A stretch of DNA of 25,770 bases from CAYMUL01 sp964393605 (GTDB lineage: Bacteria > Bacteroidota > Ignavibacteria > Ignavibacteriales > Ignavibacteriaceae). Of the stretch, positions 5,633-12,770 are shown one piece after another. Location: assembly GCA_964393605.1 (NCBI GenBank), contig CAYMUL010000043.1, positions 1 through 25,770 of the forward strand. The letters are read 5' to 3'. Position numbers and translations under genes: made by a program. Under the pieces are notes generated by a model. It searched no databases. It had not been told where the DNA came from and saw only the letters and a list, made by a program, of their open reading frames with translations. Positions within the stretch are counted from its first letter, which is position 1, and every line of letters begins with the position of its first letter.

Positions 5633-7765
5633 ATGAAGCAACTCTCAATTTTATTCTTTCTTTTACTTTCGACATTTCTTTTTCCACAAACAACCGGTGA
5701 TACATTAACTAAAAAAATATATTTGGTTGATTCGCTTTATTTCGAAACTGATGATGTGGTTGTAACAGGAACCCGAACAAATAAAAAAATAATCGACATC
5801 CCCTATTCCGTAAAACGATTATCACTTCAAGATTATATCTACGACAGAAAACTTTCAGTCAGCGATGTGATAACAAATGTTCCCGGAGTATTTATGCAAT
5901 CGCGATACGGAAATCATGATGTCAGAATTTCCATACGCGGTTACGGAAGCCGCTCAAATAGCGGTATTCGTGGCGTTCGCATTTTACTCGATGGCATTCC
6001 TGAATCAGAACCTGACGGGCAAACGAGAATTGAAGCGATTGACTTTAATTCTCTCGGCAGTGTGGAAATCGTGAAAGGAAATTCCTCTTCATTATACACA
6101 AACGCACCGGGAGGAGTGATAAATTTTATTAACAACATCAATTTTCTAAATAGTTTTTTCAAGCAGCACAATGAAGTTGGTTCTTTCGGTTTAACTCGAA
6201 ACGGTTTCAGTGCCGGTTTGCGCACCGAAAAATACGGACTGCTTGTCTCATACACTTATCATAGCTATCAAGGGTATCGTCCGCACGGCTCGGACTATTG
6301 GCACATATTAAATACTGTGTTCGAAGTAATGCCCGGAGACAAAACAAACTTGCAATTCCTTGGATATTTTGTTGACGGCATTATCAAAATCCCCGGCTCG
6401 TTGACAAAAACAGAATTTGAACAAGATCCATTTCAGGCAGGAAAGAATGAAGTTACTTTCGACATGCTTCGCTTTTCACAAAAGGGAAGATTCGGAATTC
6501 GTTTTACTTCATCTTTTTCTAATAGTGAAATTGAAGCAACCGCATACGCGGCAATAAAATATTTTCATCGCACCGCGCGCAATAGTTTTAGAATTATGAG
6601 CAGAAATGTAATCGGCGGTTCTTTTAAGTTTGTAAATCGTTCAACCGTTTTTGAAAAATCAAACGAACTTTCTTTTGGCGGAGATTTGTTTAATCAATTC
6701 GGACCAATTGAAGATTACAATAACATTGACGGAAAAAAGGGGGACATACTGAATAACCTAACCGATGAAACAATCGGCAGTAGCGGAATTTATGTTCAAA
6801 ATATTTTTGATTTGGTTGAAAAGAAAATCTCTTTACACATCAGCAGTAGATATGAAAAAATTTATTTCGATCAGAAAAACCAATTGCTTGAATCGCAAAA
6901 TCACTTTCGAAGTTTTAATGCATTCACACCGAAAGCGGCTATAAATTACAAGCCCTCGGCGAATATTGCACTCTATGCCTCAATTGGCAAAAGTTTCGAT
7001 ACTCCTGCGGGAAATGAACTCGAAAATTTTCCTTTCAGTTCCGACCCGGGGAAGTTGATGAATCCCGATCTGAAGCCGCAGAACGCTACTAATTATGAAA
7101 TAGGTATTAAAGGAAATTATGCCGGACAAAATTCCTTCTTTCAAAAATTGCATTATGAGTTAACATTATTTCATATAAATATTAAAGATGAAATTGTTCC
7201 TTTCGAAGTGAACACACTTTCATTCTTCCGAAACTCAGCAAATACTTTTCGTAATGGAATTGAATTCGGCGCGGATGTTTCCTTTTCAGATTTGCTAACC
7301 TGGAAAATGGGATACACTTTCTCCAATTTTTATTACAAAAATTATTTAGCGTTCAATGTTTTGCAAGATCCAAACACAGGAAACATAGTTGAAACATTCC
7401 AATCTTTCTCCGACAAAATTGTTCCTTCAGTTCCCAAACATTATTTGACATCATCGTTGAACACTAAGTATGATTTTGATGAAACATTCTCTGCTTTTGC
7501 AAAAACTGCTTTTACTTTTGCTTCGGGAATGTTTGTTGATGATGGCAATACCGATAAAACTGGCGACTACGGTTTAATAAATTTTTCTTTCGGTATTGAA
7601 AAATATTTCGGCAGAGTTCAGGCAATCATCAACGCGGGAATAAATAATATTTTCGATAAAAGATTTGTCGGTTTCATAAACATCAATTCTTCAAGCAAAA
7701 GATTTTACGAACTCGGAGAACCTCGTTCAATTTTTTCCGGCTTAACTTTACGTTATGAATTTTAA
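5633..7765 (+). CDS. TonB-dependent outer-membrane receptor
   Basis: This is an outer-membrane gated beta-barrel importer for large or scarce ligands, powered by TonB-ExbBD. Starting at the ATG at 5633 rather than the TTG one codon earlier gives 710 residues. An N-terminal signal peptide is clear (MKQLSILFFLLLSTFLFPQ). A TonB-box-like DDVVVTGTR follows at about 40-48, then the plug domain to about residue 170, with RISIRGYGSRS, VRILLDGIPESEPDGQ and SSLYTNAPGGVINFI. The rest is a barrel with alternating aromatic strands and a C-terminal aromatic signal, TLRYEF. The plug resembles FecA/YncD-type receptors from memory, but the ligand cannot be named. No SusD partner or carboxypeptidase-like N-terminal domain is present. 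The secreted BNR protein gene starts 32 bases downstream, so the two may be cotranscribed. Confidence 0.92.
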   Translation: MKQLSILFFLLLSTFLFPQTTGDTLTKKIYLVDSLYFETDDVVVTGTRTNKKIIDIPYSVKRLSLQDYIYDRKLSVSDVITNVPGVFMQSRYGNHDVRISIRGYGSRSNSGIRGVRILLDGIPESEPDGQTRIEAIDFNSLGSVEIVKGNSSSLYTNAPGGVINFINNINFLNSFFKQHNEVGSFGLTRNGFSAGLRTEKYGLLVSYTYHSYQGYRPHGSDYWHILNTVFEVMPGDKTNLQFLGYFVDGIIKIPGSLTKTEFEQDPFQAGKNEVTFDMLRFSQKGRFGIRFTSSFSNSEIEATAYAAIKYFHRTARNSFRIMSRNVIGGSFKFVNRSTVFEKSNELSFGGDLFNQFGPIEDYNNIDGKKGDILNNLTDETIGSSGIYVQNIFDLVEKKISLHISSRYEKIYFDQKNQLLESQNHFRSFNAFTPKAAINYKPSANIALYASIGKSFDTPAGNELENFPFSSDPGKLMNPDLKPQNATNYEIGIKGNYAGQNSFFQKLHYELTLFHINIKDEIVPFEVNTLSFFRNSANTFRNGIEFGADVSFSDLLTWKMGYTFSNFYYKNYLAFNVLQDPNTGNIVETFQSFSDKIVPSVPKHYLTSSLNTKYDFDETFSAFAKTAFTFASGMFVDDGNTDKTGDYGLINFSFGIEKYFGRVQAIINAGINNIFDKRFVGFININSSSKRFYELGEPRSIFSGLTLRYEF

Positions 7766-7797
7766 CTCTCTTCATTAAAGAAAAAAATTTCTAACTC

Positions 7798-9423
7798 ATG
7801 AAACAATTCAAAACATTCTTCTCTATTTTATTTGCATTAACTATGTATGCACTTCCGCAATCGTTTCAACAACTTGGAATTGATCATATAATATTTCCTT
7901 CGAGCACAACTCAAACGGAACCTTTTATTACAACGCATCCAACAAATCCGAATATCATTTTTATTTCTGCGAACACAATAAAATTTCAACCAAGTTTTTT
8001 TGTAAGCGAAGGCGTTTATGTTTCTACAAATAACGGAACAGATTGGTTTGGTTCCGATACATGCAAAGGAAGTAATATTCAATATCATGGCGGCGATCCT
8101 GGAATTTCCATCACTCCAAACGGTACATTCATCCTTACAAGATTAGGAAAAATTCCTTTCACAGGTTTATTCTCTCACTACTCGACGGATAACGGAATTA
8201 CATGGAGTAATCAACGAGCAATCACCGGCGACAATCTTGAACGCGCAGTTACTAAAACAGATAATAACTCTTCAAGTTCTTTTTATGGAAGAACATATTC
8301 TGCATGGATAAAATATGAATCACCATATCCGATGATGTTTTCTTACACAGATGATATTACAAGTACAGGAACAGTTTGGTCTTCACCGCAACAAATTAAT
8401 TCGCCGACACAACGCGGTTCTGGTGGAGATATAACAATTGCAACTGACGGAACTGTTTATATTTGTTGGGCGGCGGTTGCAAACACAAGTCCGTTTAACG
8501 AATTATTTATCGGCTTTGCATCTTCAACAAACGGTGGCGCACAATGGAGTGTCAACGAAAATATTTTTTCCGTGAACGGCATTCAAGGTACGCTGGCATC
8601 AAAACAAAATATTCGGGTGAATGGATTGCCGCGAATTGCAGTTGATAAAAGCGGCGGACAATTTCATGGAAGAATTTACATAATCACAACTCAAAAAAAT
8701 TTATCGCCGGCTGGTAGCGATCCGGATATAATTCTTTCTTATTCGGATAACAAAGGAGTAACCTGGTCTTCACCTCGACGAGTTAATAATGATGCTTTGA
8801 ACAACGGCAAGACACAATATTTTCCGGCAATACATATTGATAAACTTGGCGGCGTGAATGTTTTATATTACGATGATCGTTTAACGACAAACGATTCCGC
8901 AGGAGTAATGCTTTCTCGCTCGAATGATGGCGGACAAACTTGGAATGAATTTTTAGTGAGCGATAAATATTTTCGTCCCGAACCGATTGGCGGTTTGGGG
9001 CAAGGCTATCAAGGGGATAATATTGATATAACTTCAGCAGGGAATAAATTTTTTCCGGTTTGGATGGACAATTCGACAGGAGTTTATCAGCTTAAAACTT
9101 CACCGTTCGATATTGCGCTTGTCGATAATAGAGATGAAAATGTGGTTCTAAATAATTTTGTGTTAAATCAAAACTATCCGAATCCATTTAATCCATCAAC
9201 GATAATCAGTTATCGACTTGCAGCCTCAAGTAATGTTGCATTAAATATTTATGATGTACTTGGAAATGAAGTTGCAACTTTGATAGATAACGAATGGAAG
9301 GAAGCCGGCTACTACAATTATCCATTATCCATTATCAATTATCAATTACCAAGTGGTATTTATTTCTATCGTTTGCAAACAGGAGAGTTTGTTCAAACGA
9401 AGAAGATGATCTTTCTAAAATAA
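7798..9423 (+). CDS. Secreted Asp-box (BNR/sialidase-fold) protein with T9SS sorting domain
   Basis: The 541-residue protein has a signal peptide (MKQFKTFFSILFALTMYALPQ). Its beta-propeller body carries repeated Asp-box motifs: STNNGTDWF, STDNGITWS, STNGGAQWS, SDNKGVTWS and SNDGGQTWN. This fold is shared by sialidases, other glycosidases and non-enzymatic binding proteins. The sialidase catalytic set was not identified, so no enzyme name is given. Residues 455-541 form a type A T9SS sorting domain (NYPNPFNPSTIISYRL to the final KKMIFLK), which sends the protein across the outer membrane for surface display or release. Residues 507-518 (NYPLSIINYQLP) are encoded by a 7-base tandem repeat and replace the usual linker before LPSGIYFYRL. 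The gene follows the TonB receptor by 32 bases. Confidence 0.88.
   Translation: MKQFKTFFSILFALTMYALPQSFQQLGIDHIIFPSSTTQTEPFITTHPTNPNIIFISANTIKFQPSFFVSEGVYVSTNNGTDWFGSDTCKGSNIQYHGGDPGISITPNGTFILTRLGKIPFTGLFSHYSTDNGITWSNQRAITGDNLERAVTKTDNNSSSSFYGRTYSAWIKYESPYPMMFSYTDDITSTGTVWSSPQQINSPTQRGSGGDITIATDGTVYICWAAVANTSPFNELFIGFASSTNGGAQWSVNENIFSVNGIQGTLASKQNIRVNGLPRIAVDKSGGQFHGRIYIITTQKNLSPAGSDPDIILSYSDNKGVTWSSPRRVNNDALNNGKTQYFPAIHIDKLGGVNVLYYDDRLTTNDSAGVMLSRSNDGGQTWNEFLVSDKYFRPEPIGGLGQGYQGDNIDITSAGNKFFPVWMDNSTGVYQLKTSPFDIALVDNRDENVVLNNFVLNQNYPNPFNPSTIISYRLAASSNVALNIYDVLGNEVATLIDNEWKEAGYYNYPLSIINYQLPSGIYFYRLQTGEFVQTKKMIFLK
9317..9351 (+). repeat. Five-unit heptamer repeat inside a coding sequence
   Basis: The units are ATTATCC, ATTATCC, ATTATCA, ATTATCA and ATTACCA. 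They lie in the T9SS tail of the BNR gene and encode NYPLSIINYQLP. Because 7 is not a multiple of 3, three units make a 7-codon period. The unit has no stop in any forward frame, which explains a spurious overlapping open frame here. Confidence 0.85.
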
Positions 9424-9589
9424 TTACAACGAAGAATTCGGAAGTTAAATACGAACTCGATTCTCTTCTCAAAAATCTGAATGAACTAATTGTTGTTTTG
9501 TAATATTCTGCCAAGATAAAATTGTATTATTTCGCTACATAGTTGAACAACACAATTTTTTCAGATTAACATTTCTCTTTATTTTAACA

Positions 9590-9964
9590 ATGAAGAAATT
9601 TGAAAATGAAAGTATGAAATCAAAGAACGAAAAACTTAATACGCGGCTACCGGAAATTGAAAAACAAATCAAAGAAACTTTCGGAGAAAAAGTTATGCAG
9701 ATAATTCTTTTCGGGTCGTATGCTCGCGGCGATTATGATTCCGAATCTGATGTTGATATTCTTGTTGTAGTTGACGATGATGATTTATCCGGATATAAAA
9801 AGAAGCGTTCAGAACTCGTCGAGCATTACCTTGACACGGAAGGAATTTTATTATCAATATTAATCGAAAGATATAGTATCACAAAAAAGTATAAAGACCA
9901 TTCTCCCTTTTTGATTGATCTGATAAAGGAAGGTACAGTTGTGTATGGAAAAACAAACCATTGA
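9590..9964 (+). CDS. MNT-type minimal nucleotidyltransferase (antitoxin-like partner of HEPN)
   Basis: The 124-residue protein carries the polymerase-beta-fold nucleotidyltransferase signature GSx10DxD. Gly42-Ser43 lie in FGSYARGDYD, and Asp54 and Asp56 lie in SDVDILVV. Two further charged stretches and the C-terminal LIKEGTVVYGK are common in minimal nucleotidyltransferases. In studied MNT-HEPN pairs the MNT protein modifies the HEPN RNase by AMP transfer and silences it. The HEPN partner here starts inside this gene (20-base overlap), which supports a coupled pair. The ATG at 9590 has no obvious Shine-Dalgarno site; a second Met at residue 9 could be used instead. Assignment as an antitoxin is inference from family and context. 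Confidence 0.85.
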   Translation: MKKFENESMKSKNEKLNTRLPEIEKQIKETFGEKVMQIILFGSYARGDYDSESDVDILVVVDDDDLSGYKKKRSELVEHYLDTEGILLSILIERYSITKKYKDHSPFLIDLIKEGTVVYGKTNH

Positions 9965-10352
9965 TTTGGCACGCTATCGTTACGAGAGAGCTAAAGAAGA
10001 AATTGCCTCGGCTAAAATTCTTTTAAATGAAAAATATTTTAATAAATCTCTTAACAGTTCCTATTATGCAATTTTTCATTGCGCACGTGCATTATTAGTT
10101 TTCAAAAAACTTGATAGCAAAAAACATTCAGGACTAATTACTCTATTTAGTAGGGAATATATCAGAACAGAAATGCTCAAAAAAGATTTGCAAAAAATTC
10201 TCACCGATGCATTTAATAATAGAATTGAAAGCGACTATCATGATTTTTTCCTTGCCTCAAAACAAGAAGCTGAAGAACAGATTGAGAACGCTGATTTATT
10301 TATGAATGAAATTCACGCATTTATCAGATCTAATTATAAAGTCGATTTATAA
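9945..10352 (+). CDS. HEPN-domain protein (toxin-like partner of MNT)
   Basis: The 135-residue all-helical protein resembles the PF05168 HEPN family: SSYYAIFHCARALLVFKK (about 38-55), then KKHSGLITLFSREYI. An RX4-6H RNase motif is visible as Arg93-IESDY-His99 (R-x5-H), in the place where relatives usually read R...DY. HEPN RNases cleave tRNA or mRNA and are held in check by MNT partners. The ATG at 9945 (MEKQTIDLARYRYERAKEEI) is preferred to the TTG two codons earlier and lies 20 bases inside the MNT gene. The gene ends only 6 bases from the convergent GH94 stop codon, so the two transcripts must overlap or terminate inside one another. Confidence 0.8.
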   Translation: MEKQTIDLARYRYERAKEEIASAKILLNEKYFNKSLNSSYYAIFHCARALLVFKKLDSKKHSGLITLFSREYIRTEMLKKDLQKILTDAFNNRIESDYHDFFLASKQEAEEQIENADLFMNEIHAFIRSNYKVDL

Positions 10353-10358
10353 AAATAT

Positions 10359-12770
10359 TTACATCTCAATTTCAACAACTATCTTTTCTTCACTAAAGTT
10401 TTTCGGATTAATAAAACTATCCTTCGCTTCAATTCCATTTATTAAAATCTTTTTTGCGCCGAAATTATTTCCATCCGGATTTGAAACACTAACACAAATC
10501 TTTTTCCCTCTGAAAATTCTTTCCGCAGAAAAACGTTTCCAATGTGATGGAATATTCGGATTGATTTTTATTCCGTCAAGACTCGTTTGAAATCCGCAGA
10601 TGTAATCCAAACCGATTCGAAGCATCCAAACCGCAGTTCCCGTAAGCCAGGAATGACTTGCTTGATTTTCTGTTTCATGATCGGGACTTGTAATGTACTC
10701 GGCGAAAACATACGGTTCAACTTCATATCGATCGATATTTTTTGCAGAGTTAATCGGCAACATACGTGAATATACTTCAAAAGCATCATCAACATTTTCG
10801 TTGAGAATTGACGCGAGTACAAACCAGGATGATGCATGATTAAACACTGCGCCATTTTCTTTTTTGCCTGGAACACAGCGGCTGATCAATCCTGTGTTAT
10901 CTTCAATTTCCGTGTACGACGGAAAAACAATTTGTATTCCATAAGGAGTCAATAAATATTTTTTAACGGATTGCAGTGCCGCATTTCCTTTTTCTTTCGA
11001 AGCTAATTCTGAAATTACGCTCCACGTTTGCGCGTTGATAAATATCTTTCCTTGCTTATGTTTCGAAGAGCCGATTGCACTTCCGTCATCTCGAAAAGCG
11101 CGCAGATACCATTCGCCATCCCAACAAGTTTCATCAATAATATTTTTAAGTTGATCGAATTTATTTTTCCATTTTACTAAAACACTTTCATCTTTTCTCC
11201 ATCTAAGAAGTTCAAAAGATTTTTTAATAACGTAACCGAGGAAGAAAGCTCCCCAAACGGTTTCTCCTTTTCCTTTGGGTCCGATGTGATCGAGTGTGTC
11301 GTTCCAATCGCCGTTCATAATTTTCGGAAGCCCTCGTTCAGTGCAAGCGGAGATAGCAAAATCAATAGCGCGAACGAGATGCTCATACACAGTTCCGCTT
11401 CCTTCATTATAATAAGTTACAATTTCATCGAGTAAAGAAAAGTCGCCGGTCTCATTTAAGTATTCAATTATTCCGAACGGAATCCACAACGGAGTATCGG
11501 AGTGATTTGTTTTCTCGCCATAGTCAGTTAGCTTGAAAAAATTGTGAAGAGTTGATCCGTCATTAAATTGAAAACGCAAAGCATTCAATAATCTTTTTCT
11601 TACACGATCCGGATCAGCAATTACCATTCCAATTATATCCTGGAATTGATCGCGCATCCCGGTTCCGAAAAGAAGACCGCCATGATAGTAGCCGCTGTTG
11701 CGTGCCATATCAAATGTAACCGCCGACTGGTATTGATTCCAAACATTCAACATCAAATTAAATTTATCGTCGGGTGAATTTATTTTAATATGACTTAAAT
11801 AGTTCGTCCAATATTTTTTTACTCCGTCAAGTTGTTGTTTGATGTAAGAAATTGATTTATTTTTTTTCATATCGATTTGCTCAAAGGGAGTTGAATCACT
11901 TTTCTGCACTGCAACAATAACGAAAGCGAATTCAATTTCTTCAGAAGCGCTCAAAGATATTTTGGATTGAAGCGCGGCAACCGGATCGCCGGCGGTGATT
12001 TCCGAATTATTCATCACACCCGTTTCAACCGCTTCAGGATTGGCTTCGGAGCGCCATCGCCCGATAAATTTATCGAGACTACCATCAAAACCAGTTATCG
12101 GCAAAGTTGATGTAAAAAGTAAATTATACTTCCAATCTATATTCGGTTGTGCGACTGAAACTTTTTTGTTCAACACCCAATAGCGTCTTGTTGCAATAAG
12201 TGTTTCGTTTTCCTTATTGTATTTTATATCGGTGAAATGTTTGTCGTTGGGTTGATTAATAATATCATTCAAAGCATTTCCCATCAGCAGTTCGGTGAAA
12301 GAGTAAATTTCAAAATCTCTTTTTTCCGATGAGTTGTTTTTCAATTTCACAAACCAGACTTCCGAATTCGAATCGCGCGGAACGAAGTAAGTAATTTCTC
12401 CATCGACATTATTCGCTGAAGTTTTAATTGTTGTGTATCCTTGTCCGTGATGACATTCATATTTTTTGTATTTGAAATCGATTGTCGGTGCCCAACTTAA
12501 CGACCAATATTTTTTAGTTGCCGCATCTTTAATTAAAACATAACGACCCGGGCGATCCCACGGGAGGCAGTTATAACGCATGCGCGTCAATCTGTTGTCG
12601 CGTGGTGTATCAATAAAACTAAATCCACCGCCTGTGTGCGAAACTAACCCTGCGTAATTTTCATTCCACATATAATTGAACCATGGACGCGGTGTGCGGG
12701 GATTTGTAATAACATATTCTCTACCGTCTTCAGTATAATAACCATATTTATTTTCGAATAACTTTTTCAT
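10359..12770 (-). CDS. GH94-family disaccharide phosphorylase
   Basis: GH94 enzymes split beta-linked disaccharides with inorganic phosphate, giving a sugar 1-phosphate and a free sugar. The 803-residue length matches cellobiose and N,N'-diacetylchitobiose phosphorylases. It has the N-terminal beta-sandwich (GREYVITNPRTPRPW, about 16-290) and the (alpha/alpha)6 barrel with MRDQFQDI (372-379). The catalytic signature is NGDWND, with Asp491 as the expected general acid. The phosphate-site regions KKENGAVFNHASSW (636-649) and QASHSWLTGTAVWM (703-716) are also present. There is no signal peptide, so the enzyme should be cytoplasmic. Specificity is open: glucose, GlcNAc or mannose-type donors are possible. 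It is the last gene of the operon and overlaps the GH38 stop by 4 bases (ATGA). A phosphohexomutase in the same operon suits the sugar 1-phosphate product. Confidence 0.9.
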   Translation of the reverse strand: MKKLFENKYGYYTEDGREYVITNPRTPRPWFNYMWNENYAGLVSHTGGGFSFIDTPRDNRLTRMRYNCLPWDRPGRYVLIKDAATKKYWSLSWAPTIDFKYKKYECHHGQGYTTIKTSANNVDGEITYFVPRDSNSEVWFVKLKNNSSEKRDFEIYSFTELLMGNALNDIINQPNDKHFTDIKYNKENETLIATRRYWVLNKKVSVAQPNIDWKYNLLFTSTLPITGFDGSLDKFIGRWRSEANPEAVETGVMNNSEITAGDPVAALQSKISLSASEEIEFAFVIVAVQKSDSTPFEQIDMKKNKSISYIKQQLDGVKKYWTNYLSHIKINSPDDKFNLMLNVWNQYQSAVTFDMARNSGYYHGGLLFGTGMRDQFQDIIGMVIADPDRVRKRLLNALRFQFNDGSTLHNFFKLTDYGEKTNHSDTPLWIPFGIIEYLNETGDFSLLDEIVTYYNEGSGTVYEHLVRAIDFAISACTERGLPKIMNGDWNDTLDHIGPKGKGETVWGAFFLGYVIKKSFELLRWRKDESVLVKWKNKFDQLKNIIDETCWDGEWYLRAFRDDGSAIGSSKHKQGKIFINAQTWSVISELASKEKGNAALQSVKKYLLTPYGIQIVFPSYTEIEDNTGLISRCVPGKKENGAVFNHASSWFVLASILNENVDDAFEVYSRMLPINSAKNIDRYEVEPYVFAEYITSPDHETENQASHSWLTGTAVWMLRIGLDYICGFQTSLDGIKINPNIPSHWKRFSAERIFRGKKICVSVSNPDGNNFGAKKILINGIEAKDSFINPKNFSEEKIVVEIEM

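Noticed and set aside
7798..9423. Calling the BNR protein a sialidase linked to nanE
   Set aside because: Asp boxes define the fold, not the activity; catalytic residues were not identified, and nanE is in a different operon on the other strand.
9294..9503. 69-codon frame overlapping the BNR gene end as a gene
   Set aside because: Its first part is the heptamer repeat and T9SS tail read in another frame; only the piece after 9423 is noted, as a possible remnant.
10353..10358. Terminator between the convergent HEPN and GH94 genes
   Set aside because: Only 6 bases separate the stops and no hairpin with a T-run is visible there.
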